Below are positions 1 to 7,408 of a stretch of DNA of 12,938 bases, piece by piece; positions within the stretch are counted from its first letter, which is position 1, and each line of letters begins with the position of its first letter. The position numbers and the translations under genes were made by a program. A model generated the notes under the pieces. It worked only from the letters and a program-made list of their open reading frames with translations. It ran no database searches and was not told the DNA's origin. The stretch is from NCBI GenBank assembly GCA_003554345.1, contig PWGE01000248.1, forward strand, positions 1 to 12,938. The letters run 5' to 3'. The stretch is from Candidatus Sumerlaeota bacterium. GTDB lineage: Bacteria; Sumerlaeota; T1SED10-198M.

Positions 1-1
1 A

Positions 2-895
2 AAACGTGTAGCTGTCGGCGATGTGATAAAAGACTATTATCCGAAAATTATTGATGAAGATTTGTTCTATCAAATGCAAGCACAATTTAGAAAGAATAAG
101 TTGAAAAAAGGCAATGCCGGTGGAGAAGTAGGCAAAGCGGGAAATCTATTCACACACATTGCTAAATGTGGGCTATGTGGAGCTTCAATGATCTTTCTTG
201 ATAAAGGTAAGCCGCCAAAAGGGAGAAAATACTTGTATTGCGATTCAGCAAGAAGGCTTAAAAGCTGCTGTGCAAAAGCTGTCAGATACGATGAATTTGA
301 AAAGCTATTCTTTGATAACTTTGAAGAGCTGGATATTAATGTTTTAATACCAAATGAAGAAGAAAAACAGTCACAAATAATTAAACTCGAAAATACAATG
401 ACAGCAGACAAGCAGCGATTATTAGAAATTCATGTAGAGATTGAAAATCTTACAGACAGTATTGGTCATACAAAAGATGCAAGAGTACGAGAGCAATTAG
501 AGAAAAGACTATCAAAAGCGTTTGATGATAAAGAACATTTGCAATCAAAGAATTGGCAATATGAACAAGAAATAATAGAATTAAAACGGCAAAAAGAAGA
601 GCTGAAAAAAGACATTGCTCAATCACAAGAAATATATTCACTTCTTGAAGATGCATCAGATGAAAGCGACCAAATTAATTTAAGGCTTTGTTTAAGACAG
701 CAAATTCAGAAAATAATTGAATGGATAAAAATCTATCCTATACAAGAAGATTATAAAGAGATACAAGAAATAGAACCAGGCTTAGTAAAGATGATGCACA
801 GCAAATATATCGAGAAAGTAAGAATGAAATTCAGAGGCGGTTCGCCTTATTTATTGCGAGCTCTTTATCTAACGGGTACAGCCGAGGTAGATTAA
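2..895 (+). CDS. Large serine recombinase, C-terminal part (5' end outside window)
   Basis: The frame is open from the first bases, so the gene starts upstream; a GTG at 23 is only an internal codon. The opening residues (K-R-V-A-V-G-D-V-I, then D-Y-Y-P-K-I-I-D-E-D-L-F) match the end of the 'recombinase' domain of large serine recombinases. A zinc beta-ribbon follows, with Cys at about residues 49, 52, 73 and 82/83 counted from the GTG. A long charged coiled coil covers about 114-210. This order (catalytic domain, recombinase domain, zinc ribbon, coiled coil) is that of phage and ICE integrases that cut attB/attP sites; the catalytic serine domain lies off the window. Codon use is strongly A-rich compared with the genes to the right, fitting an acquired element. 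The gene ends about 40 bases from the comM junction, the usual place for an integrase gene next to its att site. Confidence 0.9.
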   Translation, partial: KRVAVGDVIKDYYPKIIDEDLFYQMQAQFRKNKLKKGNAGGEVGKAGNLFTHIAKCGLCGASMIFLDKGKPPKGRKYLYCDSARRLKSCCAKAVRYDEFEKLFFDNFEELDINVLIPNEEEKQSQIIKLENTMTADKQRLLEIHVEIENLTDSIGHTKDARVREQLEKRLSKAFDDKEHLQSKNWQYEQEIIELKRQKEELKKDIAQSQEIYSLLEDASDESDQINLRLCLRQQIQKIIEWIKIYPIQEDYKEIQEIEPGLVKMMHSKYIEKVRMKFRGGSPYLLRALYLTGTAEVD

Positions 896-898
896 ATG
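884..898 (+). promoter_or_regulatory. Stop-start junction with Shine-Dalgarno (GAGG ... TAAATG)
   Basis: The recombinase stop TAA (893-895) is followed at once, in the same frame, by ATG (896-898). A GAGG at 884-887 sits 8 nt upstream of that ATG. This arrangement would allow ribosomes ending the recombinase to restart on the comM remnant. It also gives the interrupted host operon a translation start. Confidence 0.5.
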
Positions 899-1819
899 AT
901 TTTCATTGCCGTGTTTAAGACTATATATATTATGCTGATGATAGGGCCGCCCGGTGCCGGCAAAACCATGCTGGCAGGTCGGTTGCCCGGTATTCTCCCC
1001 GCAATGAGCTTTGAAGAAGCCCTGCAAACGACGCGTATTTACAGCCTGGCAGGAGGATTATCAGAGCGCCGGCCTTTTATTTCAAACCGTCCTTTTCGTT
1101 CTCCACATCATACTATCAGTGATGTAGCATTGATAGGCGGCGGTACCACTCCGAAACCCGGCGAAGTTTCGCTGGCTCATAATGGAGTGCTTTTTCTTGA
1201 TGAAATGCTGGAATTTCGCAAGAATGTACTGGAAGTGCTTCGTCAGCCCCTCGAGGAAGGGTGTGTCAGTATCTCCCGGGTGTTGAAAAGCCTGCGTTTT
1301 CCTGCTTCTTTCATGCTGGTGGCGGCGATGAATCCGTGTCCCTGTGGTAACCTGGGGGATTCTGTGAAGATGTGTACCTGTTCGCCTTACCAGGTGCAGA
1401 GGTATTTTAATAAATTATCCCAGCCTCTGCTTGATCGCATCGATATCCATCTGCAGGTACCTTCTCTGAAGATAGAAGAGATTATAGGCAAAAAAGAAGG
1501 AGAAAGCTCCCGGCATATTCGGGAACGGGTGATGCATGCTCGTAAGCTCCAGGAACAACGTTTTCAAGGGCAGGGAATCTTCTGTAATGCCCAGATGTCC
1601 CATGCTCAGATGGAGGAACACTGTATGCTGAATAGTGAGGATAGGCGGTTTTTGCAGCAGGTGCTGGAAGCCAGAAAATTGAGTGCCCGGGCATTTTTTA
1701 AAATCTTGAAATTAGCTTTAACTATTGCAGACTTGAGTGATGAGAAAATGAATAAAAAGCATCTTTCTCAAGCCTGTCAATTTAGAATTCTCGATAATCG
1801 GGAGGCTTTGTGGGCATGA
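896..1819 (+). pseudogene. comM: ComM/YifB AAA+ ATPase, C-terminal remnant interrupted by element
   Basis: ComM (YifB, Mg-chelatase-like family) is a hexameric AAA+ helicase that drives branch migration of incoming DNA during natural transformation; full-length proteins are about 500 residues. Here 307 codons remain. Visible are Walker A GPPGAGKT (17-24), the family block from PFRSPHH through GGG to PKPGEVSLAHNG (about 66-97), Walker B LFLDE (99-103), NPCPCG (146-151), SQPLLDRID (175-183, arginine-finger region) and the C-terminal helical domain with LSARAF and ILDNREALWA. The N-terminal Lon-S5-like ChlI domain (about 200 residues) is missing because the mobile element has split the gene before Walker A. 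The first 12 codons are not comM-like. The ATPase core could still be translated from 896, so 'remnant' may be an expressed ATPase-only protein. Its last bases overlap the next gene as ATGA. Confidence 0.88.
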
Positions 1820-2709
1820 AACAACCAATAACCCTGTCGCGCTGGGAAGATATTCAGCGTTATACAGATATTCCTCTGGATCGGGTACTGGTCATCGGTA
1901 ATGATCCCGTGCAAGTATATAATATACGATATCATCTTAAAACCATGGTCCAGGAAAAGGAACAGCTTCCCCCTTCTTCACTTATCGATTATCCACCGGA
2001 AGGGGAAAAGAATATCCAGCTGAATAAAGCTCATTCCCTGATTAACAGGAGTTCTCATCAGCAAAATTTACTCATTCCTTCCCGGCAGTTTTACTTTCTG
2101 ACAAATATTGTGGAAAATACCCAGCCGACTAAAAAAGCCAGGAAAATGCTGGATTCTTTTGTAGAGGAAATTTTAACCAGTTCTTTCCATGGTTTTATGG
2201 TTTTTCACGTGGAAGACCCCTATTCTTATTCTTTCCTCTTTGCACGCCAGAAGAATCCTCTCTATAAATATTTTCAGAAGAATGGAGTGATTTTCAATAT
2301 CTCTCTTCCTAACCTGTTATTTGCTTTCAATGATGCTTTTTTGAAGAAAGATTTACGCCAAACCTATTATCACTGGAAAATGCTCCAGAAGAAAAAGGAA
2401 GACCCTCGTAAATTACTGATGATGCTGGTCCGCTCGTTGAGATATATATTACAGTACCATACCTGCAGGGATGAAGAAGCTATGAAGGCTATTCCCAAGA
2501 GAAACAACTTTTATGCTCAGCATCCCTTTGTAAAGAAAAAACTTTCCCGTTTTGCTGCTAACTTTACAACTGATGAGTTGCTGGAAATTCTCTCGGAAGC
2601 GTATCATGCCCATGTTTATCTTTCTCCCACTCAGGAAGATAAGGTCGGTTTTGACAGAGAAGAAATTTTTGAGCAGTTTTTAGTCCGTTCTCTGGCGGTT
2701 CTGTCATGA
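1816..2709 (+). CDS. holA: Divergent DNA polymerase III delta subunit-like protein
   Basis: HolA opens the sliding clamp within the clamp-loader complex. The match here is weak but follows the family pattern. The N-terminus (L-D-R-V-L-V-I-G-N-D-P) resembles the strand and loop that begin HolA. The C-terminal 110 residues resemble domain III: a helix with K-K-E-D-P-R-K-L-L-M-M-L-V-R-S-L-R, then H-P-F-V-K-K-K-L near residue 237, then a T-T-D-E-L-L-E-I-L helix. At about 297 residues it is a little short of the usual 330-340. ATG at 1816 is chosen over GTG at 1810: GGAGG at 1801-1805 is 10 nt from the ATG, and the ATG overlaps the comM stop as ATGA. It is coupled in the same way to the kinase gene downstream. 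It could instead be an unrelated lineage-specific protein; the middle section shows no motif I recognise. Confidence 0.5.
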   Translation: MKQPITLSRWEDIQRYTDIPLDRVLVIGNDPVQVYNIRYHLKTMVQEKEQLPPSSLIDYPPEGEKNIQLNKAHSLINRSSHQQNLLIPSRQFYFLTNIVENTQPTKKARKMLDSFVEEILTSSFHGFMVFHVEDPYSYSFLFARQKNPLYKYFQKNGVIFNISLPNLLFAFNDAFLKKDLRQTYYHWKMLQKKKEDPRKLLMMLVRSLRYILQYHTCRDEEAMKAIPKRNNFYAQHPFVKKKLSRFAANFTTDELLEILSEAYHAHVYLSPTQEDKVGFDREEIFEQFLVRSLAVLS

Positions 2710-3545
2710 TAGGAAAAGTGGTTAATTCTTCTTATGAAATTGAGGAAAAACTGGGGGCAGGAGGAATGGGCGTGGTTTATAAAGCGCTTCAATATTCTCT
2801 CCAGCGGCCGGTTGCTATTAAGTTTATTACAGAAAACCCTCTTCATAACCGGGTGATGCTCACCCGTTTTAAAAGGGAAGCCCTTGCCTGTGCCCGTATT
2901 TCCCATCCTTATATAGTAAGAATGATAGATTTTAACGAGTGGGAAAACATCTATTATCTGGTCATGGAATATGCTCCTCATGGAAGCCTTGAGGAAATTT
3001 TACAACGCCAGAACATGCTGGAAGAGCACGAGGCACTCCTTCTCTTGCTCCAGTCAGTTTCCGCCCTGAAAGCAGCTCATCAGTGTGGAATCGTTCATCG
3101 GGATTTAAAACCCTCTAATATGTTGCTCTCTCAGAAAAACCATATAAAGCTCACTGATTTTGGTATTGCTCACCTGGATGATATGACCCAGCTCACCAAA
3201 ACCGGCAGTGTGCTGGGAACACCTCAATATATGTCTCCTGAGCAGTGTATGGGAAAAGAGGTGGATGAACGTACAGATATTTATTCTTTAGGGGTGGTTT
3301 TCTACCAGGTGTTCACCGGTAAACCCCCTTTTCAAGCGGACAATCCCTCTCTTTTGATTCAGAAACATGTCTATGCCCGTCCCCGCCCCCTGCGTGAATA
3401 TAATGTCAGGATTTCGCCCCCTATTGAAGAGATAATATTGAAATGTCTTGCCAAGTCCCCGGTTGAGCGCTTTAAATCGGCTGAAGATCTTGAAATGGTC
3501 ATTTTCAATTATATGAGGACAAGAAAAGCGTATGTTTCTGGATAG
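2706..3545 (+). CDS. Soluble Hanks-type serine/threonine protein kinase
   Basis: This is a complete PknB-like kinase domain with almost nothing else (279 residues), and it should phosphorylate Ser/Thr on partner proteins. All catalytic features are present: Gly-rich loop LGAGGMGVV (16-24), ATP-anchoring Lys39 in VAIK, helix-C Glu58, HRDLKPSN (131-138) with catalytic Asp133, DFG (151-153), an activation loop rich in Thr (T161, T164, T166, T172), and SPE (177-179) followed by the DIYSLGVVFYQVFTGKPPF block. There is no transmembrane segment, PASTA or other sensor domain, so it is probably cytosolic and takes its input from a partner. Its ATG overlaps the preceding stop (ATGA) and its own end overlaps the next gene by 14 bp. 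It is therefore very likely co-translated with the membrane protein that follows. Confidence 0.95.
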   Translation: MIGKVVNSSYEIEEKLGAGGMGVVYKALQYSLQRPVAIKFITENPLHNRVMLTRFKREALACARISHPYIVRMIDFNEWENIYYLVMEYAPHGSLEEILQRQNMLEEHEALLLLLQSVSALKAAHQCGIVHRDLKPSNMLLSQKNHIKLTDFGIAHLDDMTQLTKTGSVLGTPQYMSPEQCMGKEVDERTDIYSLGVVFYQVFTGKPPFQADNPSLLIQKHVYARPRPLREYNVRISPPIEEIILKCLAKSPVERFKSAEDLEMVIFNYMRTRKAYVSG

Positions 3546-4854
3546 AGTGAAATTTATTGATGGGCAGGAAGGTGAGCACAGAGAAGTGCTCTTCCTCCCT
3601 CTCAATTGTACCCTTTCCTGTTATTGTTTTCCCATTAATGAGGACAGGAAAGAGATGGTTCAGACGTGTGCCCGGCAGGTAATGCCATTCTTTCCCTTTG
3701 TCTTTGACCTTGAAGAAAAAGAGAATAATCTCTTTGTTCTTACCGAAATGACCCCTTCTGTTTCCCTTGCAGAAAATGTTCAGGAATTGCCGGAAACAAA
3801 AAAACGTTATATGATCACCAAAATGATGCAGGGTATACGGGGGTGGCTTGGTTATGAAGTTTCTCCTCACTGGAGGTTGTGTGCTCCTGCCCTGGATGAT
3901 TTTTATACAACCCCCCAGGGGGAAATTGTTTGTCCCGCTGTCTGGCGTTTTTTCCAGAAAAGGATGGCAGAAGATGATCAGAATCAGGGATATATTTCTC
4001 TTTTGCTGGAAGTGCTTCAGTGGTGTGATAAGATGGGACTTCCCTCTCTTTCTCTTCGTAAAGGGGATATACAACCCGAGAACTTAACTTCTTACATTGA
4101 CGAGATGATCGAAAATCTTATGACGACTGACTCCGAAGTGCCGGAAGCGGAACAAACAATTCACCTCGACCGCCATGAATGTGTCAACCATGGAGATAGA
4201 AAAGGAGAGTTTCGCTGTCGGGTTTGCGCAAGATTTTTTTGCTTTGAGTGTATTATGATGGTGTATGAGCAACCCGTCTGTAACCAGTGTCTTAAGAATG
4301 AGCCGGATAAGGTGAGAAGTTTTGTAGAAGAAATTATGCCCTCATCTGGCCGGACCCAGTATAATCTGTGGAATAAAAGCTTTGTTTTTCATTTCTTTTC
4401 CGCTCTTCTGTTCAGTAAAGAATCCCTCTCCAGTATTTTTGAGAATATGTCTTTTAAAGAGATGGGCATATTTTTCATGGTGTATGTGCTGGCAATGTTT
4501 CTGGGTTTCAGCAGGATGGACTTTACTGTACTGGGTGGGGTCCTTGCCTGGCAATCTGGCGGAATAGGATTGTTCTTTATAGCTTCTCTGCTCCTTTTTA
4601 ATTTTGATAACCCCTTGCAAATCCTTTTTGCAATGCTTTTTCCTCTGATGAGTACCTCCATACTCTTGAGTCTGCCAGGATATTTTTATATGGCTCCATT
4701 GCTGTATGCAGGGTTTATCTGGTCAGGTTTGTTGACGGTGAATTTTCTTATCTACGCTCTTAAAATTGAAATACCTGAAGTGCTCATATCCTGGATGATA
4801 GTTCTCTTTATACTTTTTGTTTTTATGGGTGGACTGTTGACGCCTTCTGCATAA
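3532..4854 (+). CDS. Membrane protein: pseudokinase-like domain, zinc domain, Yip1-like membrane region
   Basis: This 440-residue protein has three visible parts. Residues about 1-195 run parallel to a kinase fold without catalytic motifs: NNLFVLTEMTPSVSLAENV (65-83) recalls the hinge 'LVMEY..GSL', and LDDFYTTPQGEIVCPAVW (121-138) recalls the catalytic and DFG stretch, but HRD and DFG are absent. Residues 217-253 carry eight likely zinc ligands in B-box/LIM-like spacing: C217, H220, C229, C232, C237, C240, C250, C253. Residues about 285-437 hold around five hydrophobic helices (about 311-325, 333-357, 362-380, 385-410, 415-436), like Yip1-family membrane domains. The pseudokinase reading is inference; zinc and membrane parts are plain. 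It overlaps the kinase gene by 14 bp and so is a likely partner or target. The stop codon lies at the edge of the terminator A-run. Confidence 0.8.
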   Translation: MFLDRVKFIDGQEGEHREVLFLPLNCTLSCYCFPINEDRKEMVQTCARQVMPFFPFVFDLEEKENNLFVLTEMTPSVSLAENVQELPETKKRYMITKMMQGIRGWLGYEVSPHWRLCAPALDDFYTTPQGEIVCPAVWRFFQKRMAEDDQNQGYISLLLEVLQWCDKMGLPSLSLRKGDIQPENLTSYIDEMIENLMTTDSEVPEAEQTIHLDRHECVNHGDRKGEFRCRVCARFFCFECIMMVYEQPVCNQCLKNEPDKVRSFVEEIMPSSGRTQYNLWNKSFVFHFFSALLFSKESLSSIFENMSFKEMGIFFMVYVLAMFLGFSRMDFTVLGGVLAWQSGGIGLFFIASLLLFNFDNPLQILFAMLFPLMSTSILLSLPGYFYMAPLLYAGFIWSGLLTVNFLIYALKIEIPEVLISWMIVLFILFVFMGGLLTPSA

Positions 4855-4893
4855 AAAAAAGAGGAAAGCCCTTTTGATTGGGCTTTCCTCTTT
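4853..4893. terminator. Bidirectional intrinsic terminator
   Basis: A perfect 14-bp stem (AAAGAGGAAAGCCC at 4858-4871, GGGCTTTCCTCTTT at 4880-4893) encloses an 8-nt loop. It lies between two convergent genes. On the minus strand the stem ends in a run of eight U (4853-4860), so termination of the glutamine synthetase transcript should be strong. On the plus strand the U-tract is only the last bases of the stem plus TTTACTTT, so it is probably weaker there. Confidence 0.92.
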
Positions 4894-4913
4894 ACTTTCA
4901 GAGGCAGAGAGTA

Positions 4914-7091
4914 TCAGTCAAAAAAGAGAAGCTCGCAGTACTTGGGAAGACTCCAGAGTTTATCGTCGGTCAGCAGTTCAAGTTCATCAACGTAACAACG
5001 AAGCTTTTCCATCGACGGAATTACTTTTTTCACCAGGAATTCAGCACATTCTCCGTTGTCTTCCAGACCAGATGCTTTTTCTATTTCTTTTTCCAGCCTG
5101 GAGAGTATGTCAAGCATTTCATTGATCTTCTTGCTGTAATGTGTCAGGTACTGCATGGGTTTTTCTGTCATGGGCCCTTCTTTTTCAAAGGCATTTTTCA
5201 GAGAGCTGATTTGCTGTGCTAATGCTGTTTGATATTTGCTGGCCATGGGATAAATCCGCGATTTGGTCATTTTAAGAGTAAGAGAGGCTTCTATAAGAAT
5301 ATTCTTGCAGTATTTTTCCAGTTCCACGTTATACCTGGCGGAAAGTTCAGAGTGACTGAAAATATTGTGAGAAGAGAAGAGGGACTGAAATTCGGAGTTT
5401 ACAAAGGCTTTCAGGGCTTCGGGAGTGGTCTTGAGATTGGGTAAATGGCGCTTTTCAGCTTCTTTTAACCATTCTTCGGAATAGTTGTCGCCTTCAAAAA
5501 GAATTGTTTTTATCTCAGGAATAAGTTCTTTAATAACCGAGATAACAGCCTCAAAAAGAGGTTTGCCACGTTCCATTTCCTGCGAAAGACGTTTGTTCAT
5601 CATTTCCAGCCCTTCAGAAACAATGGTGTTTATAACAGTAACAGGAATGGCAATTGACTGAGCAGAACCTACTGCACGGAATTCGAATTTATTGCCGGTA
5701 AAGGCGAAAGGTGAAGTGCGATTGCGATCTGTATTATCACGCGGGATACGCGGAATCTGAGTGATACCGATATTGATTATTTCCTGGACGGTTTCACTGG
5801 AAACATCTCCCTTTTCTATGCTTTCCAGTATTCGTGTCAATTGTTCTCCAAGGAAGATGGAAATGATGGCAGGAGGCGCCTCATTTCCTCCGAGACGATG
5901 GTCATTACCTGCGGAAGCGATAGAAGCTCTCAAAAGAGGGGCGTACTGGTGTACAGCCCAGATAATTGCCACCAAAAAGGTGAGAAATTGAAAGTTTTCG
6001 TTGGGATTATCGCCAGGATCCAGCAGGTTCAAGCCATCTGCATTTAATGACCAGTTAAGATGTTTACCACTTCCGTTGATACGTGCAAAAGGTTTTTCAT
6101 GAAGAGAGAGAAAAAAGTTGTGCTTGATCGCCTTCTTTTTCATGATCTCCATGACGAGCTGATTGTGATCTGCGGCAATATTGGCCTCTTCATAAATAGG
6201 TGCTATTTCATACTGATGAGGGGCAACTTCATTGTGCCTGGTTTTTATGGGAATACCCAGTTTGTAAAGTTCTTGTTCTATGTCATGCATGAAAGCCAGC
6301 ATGCGGTCTTTGATACTGCCAAAATACTGGTCATCTAATTCCTGTCCTTTTGAGGGTTGAGCTCCAAAAAGGGTTCTGCCGGTCATAAGAAGATCCGGTC
6401 TCAGAAGGGCGATGTCACGGTCAACCAGGAAGTATTCCTGTTCTGGTCCTACCGACGATTCAACTCTGTTGGCTGGTATGTTGAAATGCTTGAGCAGTTT
6501 CCGGGACTTTTCCTGAACAACCTGACAGGACTTCAGGAGAGGGGCTTTTTTGTCAAGGGCTTCTCCATTATACGAGATAAATACTGAAGGTATACAAAGG
6601 GTTTTACCCAGATCGCTTTCCATGAGAAAAGCGGGACTGGTGGGATCCCAGGCGGTATATCCTCTTGCTTCGAAAGTGACCCTTAATCCTCCGCTGGGAA
6701 AACTGGAGGCATCCGGTTCCTGCTTTACCAGTTGTTTGCCACTGAACCTTTCGATGGCTTTGCCCTTTTCCACTTCGATAAAGGAGTCGTGTTTTTCAGC
6801 GGTAGCACCGGTCAGGGGCTGAAACCAGTGAGCATAATGGGTCGCGCCCTTTTCGATTGCCCACTCTTTCATGGCATGTGCGATAGCATTAGCCAGGGAA
6901 AATGTCAGTTCTTTTCCTTCTTTCACACATTTCGTGAAGCTCTCATAGTGTTCACTCGATAACTTCGACTGCATGCTTTCGTAGTTGAAAACATTTTCCC
7001 CGAAATATTCAGAAACAGCTCCTTTGTCTTTAAACCTGATACCGTTTCCTTTTACAGTCAGGGTCTTTAATACTTCTGTTCTTGCGTTCAT
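4914..7091 (-). CDS. glnN: Glutamine synthetase type III
   Basis: It makes glutamine from glutamate, ammonia and ATP in the cytosol as the main ammonia-assimilation step. The length, 725 residues, is that of the GSIII family (about 700-730) and far above GSI or GSII (about 350-470). Motifs include the GSIII N-terminal region with THYAHWFQPLTG (84-95), GPEQEYF (215-221, metal-binding glutamates), HNEVAPHQYEIAP (286-298), NGSGKHLNWS (339-348), and the ASAGNDHRLGGNEAPP block. The start is secure: AAGGAGG (complement of 7099-7105) sits 7 nt before the ATG. The gene stands alone, with its own promoter and a strong terminator. No adenylylation-type (GSI Tyr) control site is expected in this family. 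No PII or amt gene is within view. Confidence 0.97.
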   Translation of the reverse strand: MNARTEVLKTLTVKGNGIRFKDKGAVSEYFGENVFNYESMQSKLSSEHYESFTKCVKEGKELTFSLANAIAHAMKEWAIEKGATHYAHWFQPLTGATAEKHDSFIEVEKGKAIERFSGKQLVKQEPDASSFPSGGLRVTFEARGYTAWDPTSPAFLMESDLGKTLCIPSVFISYNGEALDKKAPLLKSCQVVQEKSRKLLKHFNIPANRVESSVGPEQEYFLVDRDIALLRPDLLMTGRTLFGAQPSKGQELDDQYFGSIKDRMLAFMHDIEQELYKLGIPIKTRHNEVAPHQYEIAPIYEEANIAADHNQLVMEIMKKKAIKHNFFLSLHEKPFARINGSGKHLNWSLNADGLNLLDPGDNPNENFQFLTFLVAIIWAVHQYAPLLRASIASAGNDHRLGGNEAPPAIISIFLGEQLTRILESIEKGDVSSETVQEIINIGITQIPRIPRDNTDRNRTSPFAFTGNKFEFRAVGSAQSIAIPVTVINTIVSEGLEMMNKRLSQEMERGKPLFEAVISVIKELIPEIKTILFEGDNYSEEWLKEAEKRHLPNLKTTPEALKAFVNSEFQSLFSSHNIFSHSELSARYNVELEKYCKNILIEASLTLKMTKSRIYPMASKYQTALAQQISSLKNAFEKEGPMTEKPMQYLTHYSKKINEMLDILSRLEKEIEKASGLEDNGECAEFLVKKVIPSMEKLRCYVDELELLTDDKLWSLPKYCELLFFD

Positions 7092-7124
7092 TTTCTTTCC
7101 TCCTTAATGATAATTGTTGAGTAA

Positions 7125-7152
7125 ATTATAACACCAATCAGATTCTGGGCAA
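7125..7152 (-). promoter_or_regulatory. Sigma70-like promoter of glnN
   Basis: Reading the minus strand, TTGCCC (7147-7152) and a perfect TATAAT (7125-7130) are 16 bp apart. The predicted start near 7118 gives a leader of about 27 nt carrying the AAGGAGG ribosome site. The -35 box matches 4 of 6 consensus positions. Confidence 0.6.
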
Positions 7153-7172
7153 TAGATGTTTGTAAATATAAA

Positions 7173-7244
7173 CACTATAAATTCTTTTTTATAGAGGTCA
7201 TGTGTGTATATAATATACATATAGTGAACCCATAAATTATAGTG
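7173..7244. repeat. AT-rich region with TATAGTG repeats and a palindrome
   Basis: Three copies of one heptamer occur: CACTATA (7173-7179, inverted) and TATAGTG at 7220-7226 and 7238-7244 (direct, 18 bp start to start). Between them lies TGTATATAATATACA (7205-7219), whose 7-bp arms match perfectly around one central base. The region lies upstream of both divergent promoters, where an operator would be expected. AT-rich sequence makes such repeats easier by chance, and the regulator is not known. Confidence 0.35.
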
Positions 7245-7273
7245 TATATTAAAGTGTCGCTGAGAGCTATTGA

Positions 7274-7303
7274 TTGCAAAATAAGAAAAAAATAATTTAT
7301 AAT
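7274..7303 (+). promoter_or_regulatory. Sigma70-like promoter of yggS-recX
   Basis: TTGCAA (7274-7279) and perfect TATAAT (7298-7303) are 18 bp apart. The predicted start near 7310 leaves a leader of about 100 nt before yggS, unusually long for a simple housekeeping gene. Confidence 0.6.
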
Positions 7304-7342
7304 GACCAGTATAAAGAGTTCATTGGTACTTTGATGTGGCAG

Positions 7343-7408
7343 GGTTCAGACCGGCTCGTTACGAGGGGATGTGAACATTTTCGGAACCTTTAAAAAGGAA
7401 GCCTTTTT
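7343..7408 (+). promoter_or_regulatory. Possible structured leader of yggS with sequestered ribosome site
   Basis: The leader holds a small hairpin, CTCG-TTA-CGAG (7355-7365). The segment GGTTCA (7343-7348) can pair either with TGAAC (7372-7376) or with GAACC (7384-7388), so two outer stems exclude each other. Just before the ATG, AAAAAGG (7392-7398) pairs with CCTTTTT (7402-7408) over a 3-nt loop, burying the only AAGGA ribosome site. I do not recognise a named riboswitch class. Confidence 0.35.

Larger units (their letters stand above)
1..935. mobile_element. Right end of an integrated element in comM
   Basis: Everything left of about 935 appears foreign. The serine recombinase sits at the edge, and comM-homologous coding begins at about 932-940 (Leu-Met-Ile-Gly before the Walker A loop). 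The residues normally found just before this in ComM (a G-H-N-L-like segment) are replaced by an unrelated Ile/Tyr-rich stretch. The exact crossover cannot be fixed because the other element end and the 5' part of comM are outside the window. The best guess is between 915 and 940. No direct or inverted repeat marks the edge within what is visible. The element type (prophage, ICE or integrative island) cannot be told from this end alone. Confidence 0.75.

Noticed and set aside
3505-4074. Long minus-strand frame (about 189 codons) opposite the membrane protein gene
   Set aside because: It is antisense to a gene with clear zinc and membrane features, has no ribosome site, and its translation is Phe/His/Lys-rich without recognisable motifs.
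4878-5222. Plus-strand open frame of about 114 codons opposite the glnN end
   Set aside because: It lies wholly antisense to the strongly conserved glutamine synthetase, begins inside the terminator hairpin, has no ribosome site and shows low-complexity Phe-rich translation.
7205-7219. Palindrome TGTATATAATATACA as a terminator or replication signal
   Set aside because: The stem is all A/T except one pair, has no U-tract in the right place and no iterons or DnaA boxes nearby; kept only as a possible operator.
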